NCBI RefSeq assembly: GCF_001429395.1
Contig: NZ_LMJT01000013.1
Location: 35,758-99,757, forward strand
Length of the DNA stretch: 64,000 nucleotides
Source: Allobosea sp. Root381
GTDB lineage: Bacteria > Pseudomonadota > Alphaproteobacteria > Rhizobiales > Beijerinckiaceae
Reading direction: 5' to 3'
The notes beneath the pieces were generated by a model, which worked only from the letters and a program-made list of their open reading frames with translations, was not told the DNA's origin and did no database searches. The first letter of the stretch is position 1; each line of letters starts with the position of its first letter. Made by a program: the position numbers and the translations under genes. Below are positions 28,628 to 38,500 of the stretch, one piece after another.

Positions 28628-30010
28628 ATGGCGCAGGACGAGGCTGTTGCGGGCTGGATCGGGCGCCTCGATCCTCTGGCCGGACCGCGCTATCTCCAGA
28701 TCGCCGACCGCATCACCGAGGCTGTCGCGGCAGGGACGCTGCGCCCGGGCGACCGGCTGCCGCCGCAGCGCCGGCTGGCGGAACTGCTCGACCTCGACCT
28801 GACGACGATCACCCGCGCCTATGCCGAGGCACGCCAGCGCAACCTGATCGACGCCGTGACCGGGCGCGGCTCCTTCATCGCCTCACGCCCCGAGGCCTCC
28901 GGGCCGCCCGTCGATCTCAGCATGAACATCCCGCCGGCGCCCAAGGGTGTGCGGCTGACGGAACTGATGCAGCGGGGGATCGCCGAGGTGCTGGCGCGTT
29001 CCAGCGCCGACCTGCTGATGACCTATCATGTCGGCCCGGGCGCGCTCGCCGACCGGGCGGCGGGCTGCACCTGGCTCGCCCCCGTGCTGGGGCGCTTCGA
29101 TCCCGGGCGGTTCCTCGTCGCGCCGGGTGCCCAGACAGCGCTGGTCGCGCTGCTGAGCGCCTTGTCTCGGCCGGGCGATGCGCTGCTCTGCGAGGCGCTG
29201 ACCTATCCCGGCTTGCTCTCCGCGGCGCGGCTTCGGGGCCTGAAGCCCGTGCCGGTCGCGGGCGACGAGGAGGGCTTGCGCCCCGATGCACTCGCGGATG
29301 CGGCGCGTACCCATGGCGCGAGGCTGCTCTGCCTGACGCCGACGATCCAGAACCCGACCGCGACCACCATGCCGGAAGCGCGCCGGCGCGAAATTGTGCG
29401 GGTGGCGCGGGCGCTGGACCTGACCATCATCGAGGACGATCCCTACAGCCTGCTCGCGGGCGACGCCCCGCCGGCGATCGCGGCGCTGGCCCCGGAACGG
29501 AGCTGGCATGTGGCGACGCTTTCGAAGGCGCTGACGCCTGGGCTGCGTACCGCTTTCGTTGTCGCTCCCGAGGGTGGCAGCCCCGATGTGCTGATCGAGG
29601 CGCTGCGCGCGATCGCGCTGATGCCGGCCCCGCTAATGACGGCGCTGGCGACGCATTGGATCAGGATCGGCGCCGCCGCCGACCTGCTCGACGGCGTGCG
29701 CCGGGAGGCGGCCGCTCGGCAGGCGCTGGCGCGCAGTATCCTGCCGGCATCCGGCCGGAGCCATCCGAACGGGCTGCATATCTGGCAGCCCTTGCCGGCG
29801 CATTGGGATCGCCACCGGCTGATCGAGGCAGCCCGCGCCGAGGGGCTGGGCGTGACGCCGTCGGATACGTTCAGCGCCGGCGGGGCATCGCCCGATGCAG
29901 TGCGCATCTCGCTTGGCGGCGTGCCCGACCGGGCGCGGCTAGGCGACGCGCTGAAGACGCTGGCAGCGATCATTGGCCATGAGCGGGCTCCTGCGCCGCA
30001 GGCCGTCTGA
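28628..30010 (+). CDS. MocR-type regulator (GntR wHTH fused to PLP aminotransferase domain)
   Basis: 460-residue regulator. A GntR-type winged helix (about 18-90: RYLQIADRITEAVAAGTL, LDLDLTTITRAYAEA) is joined to a fold-type I aminotransferase domain. PLP-binding Lys300 lies in TLSKALTPGLR, and the Asp/Tyr cofactor residues are in IEDDPYS. Such proteins use PLP or an amino compound as effector and often regulate vitamin B6 or amino-acid genes. The ATG at 28628 (MAQDEAV) is preferred; an ATG ten codons earlier gives an unconserved leader. Possible targets are itself and neighbouring genes. Confidence 0.88.
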   Translation: MAQDEAVAGWIGRLDPLAGPRYLQIADRITEAVAAGTLRPGDRLPPQRRLAELLDLDLTTITRAYAEARQRNLIDAVTGRGSFIASRPEASGPPVDLSMNIPPAPKGVRLTELMQRGIAEVLARSSADLLMTYHVGPGALADRAAGCTWLAPVLGRFDPGRFLVAPGAQTALVALLSALSRPGDALLCEALTYPGLLSAARLRGLKPVPVAGDEEGLRPDALADAARTHGARLLCLTPTIQNPTATTMPEARRREIVRVARALDLTIIEDDPYSLLAGDAPPAIAALAPERSWHVATLSKALTPGLRTAFVVAPEGGSPDVLIEALRAIALMPAPLMTALATHWIRIGAAADLLDGVRREAAARQALARSILPASGRSHPNGLHIWQPLPAHWDRHRLIEAARAEGLGVTPSDTFSAGGASPDAVRISLGGVPDRARLGDALKTLAAIIGHERAPAPQAV

Positions 30011-30018
30011 CGGCTTAG

Positions 30019-30052
30019 CCGTCATCAACTCACGCAAGTGAGGTGATGACGG
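30019..30052. terminator. Bidirectional hairpin between convergent mocR and DUF983 genes
   Basis: Outer arms CCGTCATCA (30019-30027) and TGATGACGG (30044-30052) and inner arms CTCAC/GTGAG around GCAA are all perfect. It lies between two convergent stops, a good shared terminator, and belongs to the GTCAT...ATGAC palindrome family of this window. Confidence 0.65.
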
Positions 30053-30058
30053 GGAGGC

Positions 30059-30460
30059 TCAGCCTTCCGGCGTCTCCCGGGGTTTCGGCTTGGCCAGCCT
30101 GCCCTCCTCGGCCTTGTGGAAGAACTGCGCGGCCACCAGCCAGCCCTTCAGGGGCTGCAGCGGCGGGATGCAGGTCAGCAGGATCAGCGGCAGCGTGGTG
30201 ACGAAATGCACCCAGGTCGGCGGGTCATAGGTCAGTTCCATCCAGAGCGGGAAAGCGGCCGCCGGCACGCAGACGAACATCATCACGAAGAAGGCCGGGC
30301 CGTCCGCCGGGTCTGCGAAGGAGTAGTCGAGGCCACATGCTTCGCAGGAGGGTCGCAGCTTCAGGAAGCCGTCGAACAGCTTGCCCTCGCCGCAGCGCGG
30401 GCAGCGGCCGCGCAGGCCGGTCTTCAGCGGCGACAGGGGCGGCCATTGCTCGCCGGACAT
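30059..30460 (-). CDS. DUF983 zinc-ribbon membrane protein
   Basis: 133-residue protein. An N-terminal zinc ribbon (CPRCGEG and CEACGLDY, two CxxC pairs about 20 residues apart) is followed by two hydrophobic helices (about 60-80 and 85-105). This is the DUF983 layout, common in Alphaproteobacteria and of unknown function, often near oxidase or cofactor genes. The ATG at 30460 (MSGEQWPPLSPLKTGLRGRC) matches family N-termini; an earlier frame extension covers the palindrome at 30519 and was rejected. Confidence 0.85.
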   Translation of the reverse strand: MSGEQWPPLSPLKTGLRGRCPRCGEGKLFDGFLKLRPSCEACGLDYSFADPADGPAFFVMMFVCVPAAAFPLWMELTYDPPTWVHFVTTLPLILLTCIPPLQPLKGWLVAAQFFHKAEEGRLAKPKPRETPEG

Positions 30461-30518
30461 CACGATCTCCCGAAAGCGCGCCGTTGCGGCACGCGCTTTC
30501 ACATGGGAGTCATAAAAG

Positions 30519-30534
30519 ACAATGTCAACATTGT
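30519..30534. promoter_or_regulatory. Perfect inverted repeat upstream of DUF983
   Basis: ACAATGT-CA-ACATTGT, 7-bp arms, 59 bp before the DUF983 start and in the 107-bp gap after lpdA. Immediately beside it (30531-30544) is the near-palindrome TTGTATGCATGCAA. This has the look of a GntR-type operator; the cognate protein is unknown. Confidence 0.45.
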
Positions 30535-30567
30535 ATGCATGCAAGCGGCGCACCTGCGACAATCCGC

Positions 30568-31965
30568 TCAGATATGGATGGCGTGCCCGAGCGCCTTGAG
30601 CGCCGCCTCCTGGAAGCCCTCGCCCAGCGTCGGATGGGCGTGGATCGTGCCGGCGACATCCTCCAGCGTCGCGCCCATCTCGATGGCGAGGCCGAAGGCC
30701 GTCGAGAGCTCGGAGACGCCCGAACCGACCGCCTGGATGCCGAGGACGAGCTGCGTCTGCGCCTGCGCGACGATGCGCACGAAGCCTTGCTCGCCGTCCT
30801 TGGTCATGGCGCGGCCATTGGCGGCGAAGGGGAACTGCCCGACCTTGATCTCCTGGCCGGTGCGGCGCGCCTCCTCCGGCGAGAGGCCGACCGAGACGAT
30901 CTCGGGATCGGTGAAGCAGATCGCCGGGATGCCGCGCTTGTCCCAGGCGCGCGGCAGCCCGGCGGCGATCTCCGCCACCATCTCGCCTTGCGCCATGGCG
31001 CGATGCGCCAGCATCGGCTCGCCGGTGACGTCACCGATGGCGTGGATGCCGCGCATCGAGGTCTCGCAGCGCTCGCCGATGCGGATGAAGCGGCCGTCCA
31101 TGTCGAGCACCAGCTCCTCAAGGCCGAGCCCGGCCGTGGCAGGCGCGCGCCCGACCGTGACGAGGATCCTGTCGGCAGCGATGCGGCGCTCCTGGCCCTC
31201 GGCCGTCTCGATCAGCAGGGCATCGCCCTTGGGCGCGAGGCCGCGTGCCTTGGCACCGAGCAGGACGTCGACGCCGAGCGCCGTCAGCCGCTTGGCGACG
31301 GGTGCGGTCAGCTCGGCATCGTAGAGCGGCAGGATGCGCGATTGCGCCTCCACCACCGTGACCTGGCTGCCGAGCTTGGCGAAGGCGATGCCGAGTTCGA
31401 GCCCGATATAACCGCCGCCGACCACGGCGAGCTTCTTCGGCACCTCTGCGAGCGCGAGCGCTTCCGTCGAGGAGATCACATTGCCGCCGAAGGGCAGGAA
31501 AGGCAGTTCGACCGGCACCGAGCCGGTGGCGATCACGATCCGCTCGGCCCGGATCACCCGCGGTCCGGTCTCGGTCTCGACGACCACGGTCTTGCCGTCG
31601 CGGAAGCGGGCGCGGCCATTGACGATCTTGACCTTGGCCTTGCGCAGCAGAGCGCCGACGCCATTGTTGAGGCGCTGGACGATGCCGTCCTTCCAGGCCA
31701 CGGCCTTGCCGAAATCGAGCGCCGGCGTACCGGCCGTCAGTCCGAAGGGCGTCTTGCCGGCGGCGGCATGGGATGCCTTCTCGAACTCCTCGGCGACATG
31801 GATCATCGCCTTGGAGGGGATGCAGCCGACATTCAGGCAGGTGCCCCCGAGCTTGCCGCCCTCGACGATGACGGTGTCGATGCCGAGCTGCCCGGCGCGG
31901 ATGGCGCAGACATAGCCGCCGGGCCCGGCGCCGATGACGAGCAGCTTGCAGGTGATCTCGGTCAT
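30568..31965 (-). CDS. lpdA: Dihydrolipoyl dehydrogenase (E3)
   Basis: 465-residue flavoprotein that reoxidises the E2 lipoamide arms with NAD+. It has FAD-binding GAGPGGY, the redox disulphide [13 protein letters not shown], the NAD-binding [12 protein letters not shown] and the C-terminal active-site [15 protein letters not shown] (His-Glu dyad). It is the fourth gene of the branched-chain 2-oxoacid dehydrogenase operon, separated from E2 by 165 bp that hold a palindromic repeat. The ATG at 31965 begins the conserved N-terminal strand. Confidence 0.95.
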   Translation of the reverse strand: MTEITCKLLVIGAGPGGYVCAIRAGQLGIDTVIVEGGKLGGTCLNVGCIPSKAMIHVAEEFEKASHAAAGKTPFGLTAGTPALDFGKAVAWKDGIVQRLNNGVGALLRKAKVKIVNGRARFRDGKTVVVETETGPRVIRAERIVIATGSVPVELPFLPFGGNVISSTEALALAEVPKKLAVVGGGYIGLELGIAFAKLGSQVTVVEAQSRILPLYDAELTAPVAKRLTALGVDVLLGAKARGLAPKGDALLIETAEGQERRIAADRILVTVGRAPATAGLGLEELVLDMDGRFIRIGERCETSMRGIHAIGDVTGEPMLAHRAMAQGEMVAEIAAGLPRAWDKRGIPAICFTDPEIVSVGLSPEEARRTGQEIKVGQFPFAANGRAMTKDGEQGFVRIVAQAQTQLVLGIQAVGSGVSELSTAFGLAIEMGATLEDVAGTIHAHPTLGEGFQEAALKALGHAIHI

Positions 31966-32010
31966 GGGCGGGTTCTCCGGTGCCTGCTGCCGTCGTAGTT
32001 CGATGCTCCA

Positions 32011-32098
32011 CCCGTCATTGCGAGCGAAGCGAAGCAATCCAGAAGGCCGTAGAGCCCTGCCGCCCCGTCATTGCTTCGCTGACGCTCGCAATGACGGG
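32011..32098. repeat. REP-like palindrome (CGTCATTGCGAGCG family) inside the bkd operon
   Basis: CCCGTCATTGCGAGCG (32011-32026) and its exact reverse complement (32083-32098) form 16-bp perfect arms; GAAGCAATCC and TTGCTTC extend the fold inward. I know this sequence type as a dispersed intergenic repeat in Rhizobiales. It lies between the E2 and E3 genes, so it may process the transcript and lower E3 expression. Confidence 0.75.
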
Positions 32099-32130
32099 GA
32101 GCGGATTGCAGGACAAGAAGCTCCATCACC

Positions 32131-33462
32131 TCACCCATCGATGAACAGCGTCGCCGGGTTCTCCAGCAGCTCCTTGAGGCGCTGCACGAAGACGGCCGCA
32201 TCCCAGCCGTCGACGACGCGATGGTCGAAGCTGGAGGAGAGGTTCATCATCTTGCGCGGCACGAAGGTCGTGCCGTCCCAGACCGGGCGCACCACCATCT
32301 TGTTGACGCCGACGATGGCGACCTCGGGGTGGTTGATCACCGGCGTCGTGGCGATGCCGCCGAGCGCGCCCAGCGAAGTGATGGTGATGGTCGAGCCGGT
32401 CAGCTCGTCGCGGGTCGCGATGCCGTCGCGGGCGCGCTCGGCGATGCGGTTGAGTTCCAGCGCGCAGCCGAAGATGTCGCGCGCCTCGGCATGCTTCACC
32501 ACGGGCACCATCAGCCCGCCCGGCGTCTGCGTTGCGATGCCGAGATGGATGCCGGCATGCTGGCGGACGATGCCGGCCTCGTCGTCATAAAGCGCGTTGA
32601 GGTTCGGCTGCTCGGCCAGCGCCTTGACCATGGCGCGCATCAGGAAGGGCAGCAGCGTCAGCTTCGGCCGCTCGGCTGTAGGCTTCCGGTTCAGCGTCGC
32701 ACGCAGATCCTCGAGCGGGGAGACGTTCACCTCCTCGACGATGGTGATATGCGGAATGCGCGCCTTGGACAGCGCCATCTTCTCGGCGATCCTGCGCCGG
32801 AGGCCGACGATCTTGACCTCGGTGACGGCGCTCTTCTGGCTGAGGCCCGGCGCATGGCCGGGCTCCGGACCGCGCAGCAGGAAGGCATCGAGATCCTCGT
32901 GCAGGATGCGCCCGGCCGGGCCTGTGCCGGCGGCCTGGCGCAGGTCGATGCCGGCCTCGCGCGCCCTGAGGCGCACCGCCGGCGAGGCCAGCGGCTTGTC
33001 GCCCGGCGCGCGACGCGGTGCGGCCAGAGCTTGCGGGGTCGCAGCCGCGATCGCCCGAACCGGCTTCGGCACCGTCATGGCGCGCGGCGGTTCGGAATTA
33101 TCGGCCTCGGCGGTTGGTTTTGCGACGGGTTTGACCGGCTCTGCGGCAGCTTCAGGGGCGTCGCTCCCTGTAGCCTCGCCCGGCTCCGGCTCTTCTGCCA
33201 CCTCCGCGGCTGCTCCCTCGCCCGCGACCTTCAGCTTCACCAGCGCCGAGCCGATCGCGACCGTGTCGCCGATCTCGGCACCGATCCAGGTGACCTCGCC
33301 ATCGACGGGTGCCGGAATCTCGACGGTTGCCTTGTCGGTCATCACGGCGGCGAGCAGGTCGTCCTCGCGGATGATGTCGCCGACCTTGACGTGCCACTCG
33401 ACCAGCTCGGCCTCGGCGATGCCTTCGCCGACATCGGGAAGCTTGATGATGCGCTCGGCCAT
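32131..33462 (-). CDS. bkdB: Branched-chain 2-oxoacid dehydrogenase E2 (dihydrolipoamide acyltransferase)
   Basis: 443-residue E2 core. An N-terminal lipoyl domain (about 4-78) carries the lipoyl lysine in MTDKATVEIPAP. An Ala/Pro-rich linker follows, then a peripheral subunit-binding domain (ASPAVRLRAREAGIDL...GTGPAGRI) and the catalytic domain ending in the active-site SSFDHRVVDGWDAA. It transfers branched acyl groups to CoA. Its ATG overlaps the E1beta stop by one base (TGATG). Confidence 0.93.
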   Translation of the reverse strand: MAERIIKLPDVGEGIAEAELVEWHVKVGDIIREDDLLAAVMTDKATVEIPAPVDGEVTWIGAEIGDTVAIGSALVKLKVAGEGAAAEVAEEPEPGEATGSDAPEAAAEPVKPVAKPTAEADNSEPPRAMTVPKPVRAIAAATPQALAAPRRAPGDKPLASPAVRLRAREAGIDLRQAAGTGPAGRILHEDLDAFLLRGPEPGHAPGLSQKSAVTEVKIVGLRRRIAEKMALSKARIPHITIVEEVNVSPLEDLRATLNRKPTAERPKLTLLPFLMRAMVKALAEQPNLNALYDDEAGIVRQHAGIHLGIATQTPGGLMVPVVKHAEARDIFGCALELNRIAERARDGIATRDELTGSTITITSLGALGGIATTPVINHPEVAIVGVNKMVVRPVWDGTTFVPRKMMNLSSSFDHRVVDGWDAAVFVQRLKELLENPATLFIDG

Positions 33463-34478
33463 CAGCGGCTCTCCACGATCTCGGCAAGCGCCCGGCCGAC
33501 GCGGGCCGGGCCGGGGAAATAGGCCCATTCCTGGGCATGCGGATAGGGCGTGTCCCAGCCCGCCACGCGCCGGACCGGCGCCTCGAGATGGTAGAAGCAG
33601 GTCTCCTGCACCAGCGCGGCCAGCTCCGCGCCGAAGCCGGAGGTCAGCGTCGCCTCGTGCAGCACCATGCAGCGGCCGGTCTTGGCGACGGAGGCGGTGA
33701 TCGTGTCGAGATCCAGCGGCACCAGGCTGCGCAGGTCGATCACCTCCGCATCGATGCCGGTCTCCTGCGCCACGGCCTCCGCGACATGCACCATGGTGCC
33801 GTAGGTGACGATGGTGCAGGCCGATCCCTCGCGGCGGATCGCCGCCTTGCCGAGCGGCAGGGCAAAATGGCCCTCGGGCACCTCGCCGAGCTCATGCTTC
33901 GACCAGGGCGTCACCGGCCGGTCGTGATGGCCGTCGAAGGGGCCGTTATAGAGCCGCTTCGGCTCGAGGAAGATCACCGGGTCCGGGTCCTCGATCGCGG
34001 CGATCAGCAGGCCCTTGGCGTCGTAGGGGTTGGACGGCACCACCGTCTTCAGGCCGGAGACATGGGTGAAGAGGGCTTCCGGGCTCTGGCTGTGGGTCTG
34101 GCCGCCGAAGATGCCGCCGCCGGTCGGCATGCGGATCACGATCGGGCAGGTGAAGTCGCCGTTCGAGCGATAGCGCAGCCGCGCGGCTTCGGAGACGATC
34201 TGGTCATAGGCCGGATACATGTAGTCGGCGAACTGGATCTCGATGCAGGGCCGCAAGCCATAGGCCGCCATGCCGATCGCCGTGCCGACGATGCCGGCCT
34301 CGCTGATCGGGGCGTCGAAGCAGCGCGTCACGCCATATTTCTGCTGGAGGCCGTGGGTGCAGCGGAAGACGCCGCCGAAGAAGCCGACATCCTCGCCGAA
34401 GACCACGACATTCTCGTCCCGGCCCATCGAGACGTCCATGGCGGAGCGGATGGCCTCGATCATCGTCATGCGCGGCAT
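33462..34478 (-). CDS. bkdA2: Branched-chain 2-oxoacid dehydrogenase E1 beta
   Basis: 338-residue transketolase-like beta subunit. It has the ThDP-activating Glu in FGEDVGFFGGVFRCT, ISEAGIVGTAIGMAAYG and the C-terminal PYPHAQEWAYFP segment. It pairs with E1 alpha (gap 3 bp) to decarboxylate the 2-oxo acids of Val, Leu and Ile. The GG-V-F-R-CT sequence favours the branched-chain over the pyruvate enzyme. One-base stop/start overlap with E2. Confidence 0.93.
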   Translation of the reverse strand: MPRMTMIEAIRSAMDVSMGRDENVVVFGEDVGFFGGVFRCTHGLQQKYGVTRCFDAPISEAGIVGTAIGMAAYGLRPCIEIQFADYMYPAYDQIVSEAARLRYRSNGDFTCPIVIRMPTGGGIFGGQTHSQSPEALFTHVSGLKTVVPSNPYDAKGLLIAAIEDPDPVIFLEPKRLYNGPFDGHHDRPVTPWSKHELGEVPEGHFALPLGKAAIRREGSACTIVTYGTMVHVAEAVAQETGIDAEVIDLRSLVPLDLDTITASVAKTGRCMVLHEATLTSGFGAELAALVQETCFYHLEAPVRRVAGWDTPYPHAQEWAYFPGPARVGRALAEIVESR

Positions 34479-34481
34479 GGA

Positions 34482-35729
<1,248 letters not shown>

Positions 35730-35844
35730 CTATCCATCGCAGCATTCCGCCGTCCGTCGCGGACGGCAAGCCGTATCCTGTCGCGGAGCTTTCCACCCGC
35801 TTGCCGGCAGGCTAGCCCGGCTCGGGACAACAGTTCTTCTCGAA

Positions 35845-35866
35845 AATGGTTGCGCGACGAACCATT
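35845..35866. promoter_or_regulatory. Candidate BkdR/Lrp operator between bkdA1 and the Lrp gene
   Basis: AATGGTT (35845-35851), 8-bp spacer, AACCATT (35860-35866): perfect 7-bp arms, with a further CG/CG pair outside. It lies 48 bp before the Lrp-type gene start and 131 bp before bkdA1. Position and symmetry suit a shared operator. Confidence 0.5.
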
Positions 35867-35913
35867 CGCGGAAATAGATTCTGCGTTATCGCATCAAGAC
35901 AGGATGATTTTCC

Positions 35914-36414
35914 GTGATACCGCGCAACAGGCGATCGGACGAGCCGGATCAGACCGATCTACGGATTCTCTCCGCGCTGCAGGAGGACGGCCGGCTGACC
36001 ACGAACGCGCTGGCCGAGAAGGTCGGGCTCTCGCCCTCGCCCTGCTGGACGCGGGTCAAGCGGCTGGAGGAGAGCGGCGCAATCGAGAAATATGTCGCGG
36101 TGCTCGACCACAAGGTGCTGGGCTACGACAACATCGTATTCGTCGAGATCACGCTCGACAAGCATGACGACAAGATCCTCGACCAGTTCGGCGAGGCGCT
36201 GACGCGTATCCCCGAGATCGTCGAGGCCCATCTGGTCACCGGCGAATACGACTACCTGATCAAGGTCGTGGTCAGCGGCACGGCGCATTACGAGCGCTTC
36301 CTGCGCGAGACGCTCCACCGCATCCGCGGCATCCGGCAGACGCGCACCAATTTCGGGCTCAGGACGCTGAAGCGCGCGATCTCGATCGACCCGCTCAAGA
36401 TGCCGAGACCCTGA
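35914..36414 (+). CDS. bkdR: Lrp/AsnC-family transcriptional regulator, probable bkd operon regulator
   Basis: 166-residue feast/famine regulator. An N-terminal helix-turn-helix (about 14-60: LRILSALQEDGRLTTNALAEKVG, then SPSPCWTRVKRLEE) is followed by a RAM ligand-binding domain (about 75-155) with the AHLVTGEYDYLIKV strand. The start is a GTG with AGGA 10 bp upstream. Divergence from the branched-chain dehydrogenase operon suggests it activates that operon in response to branched-chain amino acids, as BkdR does in Pseudomonas; this is inference from context. Confidence 0.85.
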   Translation: MIPRNRRSDEPDQTDLRILSALQEDGRLTTNALAEKVGLSPSPCWTRVKRLEESGAIEKYVAVLDHKVLGYDNIVFVEITLDKHDDKILDQFGEALTRIPEIVEAHLVTGEYDYLIKVVVSGTAHYERFLRETLHRIRGIRQTRTNFGLRTLKRAISIDPLKMPRP

Positions 36415-36429
36415 GGCCGGGCGGGTCGC

Positions 36430-38484
36430 TCAGCCGAGCACGAACCCGTCATCGGCGGCTGCCATCGCGACTGCAGCCTCGAGGTCCGGCGCCGCCGAGG
36501 CGTGGATCACGAAGAGCGCCTCGCCGGCCGCGACCTCGTCGCCGACGCGGCGCAGCAGGTCGATGCCGGCGCCCTTGTCGAAGGGGGCGCCGGCGCGGCG
36601 CGCGATGCCGCCGATGCGCCAGCCGTCGATCTCGCCGATCCGCCCCGGGCGCGGGGCCCTGACCGGATGCATCAACGCGGCCGGCTTCGGCATCGGGTCG
36701 CGGCGGCCCTGCGCCGTCACGATCCGGTCCAGTGCGGCGCGCGCCGCACCCGAGGACAACAGCGCCGCGGCCCGCGCACGGCTGTGCGCCAGCGTCCCGA
36801 CCGCAGGGTCCCAGGACAGGATGCGCCCGGCGAAGTCGAGCGCCTTCTCGCGCAGGTCGGGCGGCGCCTCGGCATCGCCTTCCAGCACGCGGAGCACGTC
36901 GCGGACCTCGAGCGCCGGGCCGATGCCGCGCCCGATCGGGGCCGCGCCGCAGGTCGCGACGGCCTCGACATGCAGGCCGACATCGCGGCCGACCGTCTCG
37001 AACAGCCGGCCGAGTTCCTCGGCCTCCTCCCGGCTGCGCAGCTTGGCCCGCGGGCCATAGGGCAGGTCGACCGCGACATGGGTCGCGCCGGCGGTGAGCT
37101 TCTTCGAGATGATCGAGGCCACCGACCAGCGGTTCGAGTCGATGCCGAGCGGCCGGGTGATCGCGTTCATCACGTCGTCGACCGCGGAATGGTTGAGCCG
37201 GCCGTTCCAGGCGATGCAGGCGCGTGCCTGCTCGACAGTGCGGCGAACCTCGTCCGCGGTGAGATCGACCCGCGCCAGCACCTCCATCGCATCGGCCGTT
37301 CCGGCGGCCGAGGTGATGGCGCGCGAGGAGGTCTTCGGCATGGCGAGGCCATGGGCGGCGACAATGGGCGCGACGATCAGCGTGATGCGACTGCCGGGGA
37401 TGCCGCCCATCGAATGCTTGTCGACGACGATCGGCTCGTCCCAGCGCAGGGGCGTCGAGAACGAGGCGCGGACGCGCGCCAGCGCACCGACCTCGGCATC
37501 GCTGAGCGAGCGGGTGGCGGCGACGAGAAAAGCGGCGATCTCGCTGTCGGGATAGCGGCCCTCGGCGATGTCGCGCAGCAGCGTGGCATAGTCGTTGCGG
37601 CCGAGTTCGCGGCCCTGGATCTTCGCCCGCAGCGCGTCGCGGCTGTGCTGCGGCGGCGTCCGCGTCAGCTCGATCTCGCTGCCAGCCGGCAAGCCGAGTT
37701 CCGCGAAGGCCTCACGCGACAGGCCAATCTCGCCGGGTTCCAGCAGCCAGCCGGAATCGACGACATTGATCCGCGCGCGGATGCTGCGAGGTTGCCCCTC
37801 CCCCGCGAGCCGCCCGGCGACATCGACCTTGCCCGGCCCGTCGAAATCCGCGACGCCGAGGATGCTGTCACCAGGCAGATAGGCGATGTTGTCGCGCCAA
37901 GCATCGATCGGGACGGGCTTGAGCGTGAGGCGCCGCGTCGCCGCATCGATCGCGGCGAGGAAGTGCTCGACGCCCTCCTCGACCGCACCGTTGTTCTCGA
38001 CGACCAGCGTTTCGATCCCATCAGGCAGGTCCGGCGTCCGGCGTGCGAGGCGGGCCGCGATGTCCTCCGGCGTCTCCCGGCCGCGCGAGGCGAGCCGCCG
38101 CGCCAGCACCTCGGGCGAGGCCGTGACGTTGATGATGATCAGCCGCGGCACTGCGCCGGCCAGCGCCTTCAGCACGCCGCGCGAGCCGTTGGCGACGATG
38201 TGCCGGCCGCGCAGGAGCTCGTCGCGCAGCGAGGCACGCAGGCCATAATGCAGGCCATGCGCGTTCCACGATGCGAGTAGCCCGCCCGCCGCCTGCAGGG
38301 CCGCGAACTCCACCTCGCCGATCGCCTCGTGATCCTCGCCGCCGGCATCGGCCGGGCGGGTGATCAAGCGCCGCGCGAAGGCGAAGCGGCCGCTATCGGC
38401 CAGCGCCTTGCGGGCGCCGTCCATCAGCGTGTCCTTGCCGGCGCCGCTGGGGCCGACGACGATGAAGAGGATACCTGGCCGCAT
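36430..38484 (-). CDS. Fusion of ribose-1,5-bisphosphokinase (PhnN) and AMP/thymidine phosphorylase-like enzyme
   Basis: 684-residue two-enzyme protein. Residues 1-185 are a PhnN/guanylate-kinase-like domain with P-loop GPSGAGKD (11-18); PhnN makes PRPP from ribose-1,5-bisphosphate and ATP. Residues about 188-275 form the N-terminal barrel of type 2 thymidine phosphorylases/archaeal AMP phosphorylases. Residues about 280-684 are the phosphorylase, with DKHSMGG (355-361), KTSSRAITSAAGTADAME (384-401) and SIISKKLTAG (457-466). The DKHS and KTSSRAITS pattern matches archaeal AMP phosphorylase better than E. coli DeoA. It starts 16 bp after nadC, so PRPP from NMPs could feed NadC. No phosphonate genes are nearby. 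The dual activity is inferred. Confidence 0.85.
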   Translation of the reverse strand: MRPGILFIVVGPSGAGKDTLMDGARKALADSGRFAFARRLITRPADAGGEDHEAIGEVEFAALQAAGGLLASWNAHGLHYGLRASLRDELLRGRHIVANGSRGVLKALAGAVPRLIIINVTASPEVLARRLASRGRETPEDIAARLARRTPDLPDGIETLVVENNGAVEEGVEHFLAAIDAATRRLTLKPVPIDAWRDNIAYLPGDSILGVADFDGPGKVDVAGRLAGEGQPRSIRARINVVDSGWLLEPGEIGLSREAFAELGLPAGSEIELTRTPPQHSRDALRAKIQGRELGRNDYATLLRDIAEGRYPDSEIAAFLVAATRSLSDAEVGALARVRASFSTPLRWDEPIVVDKHSMGGIPGSRITLIVAPIVAAHGLAMPKTSSRAITSAAGTADAMEVLARVDLTADEVRRTVEQARACIAWNGRLNHSAVDDVMNAITRPLGIDSNRWSVASIISKKLTAGATHVAVDLPYGPRAKLRSREEAEELGRLFETVGRDVGLHVEAVATCGAAPIGRGIGPALEVRDVLRVLEGDAEAPPDLREKALDFAGRILSWDPAVGTLAHSRARAAALLSSGAARAALDRIVTAQGRRDPMPKPAALMHPVRAPRPGRIGEIDGWRIGGIARRAGAPFDKGAGIDLLRRVGDEVAAGEALFVIHASAAPDLEAAVAMAAADDGFVLG

Positions 38485-38500
38485 GGTCTGCAAGATCGCT

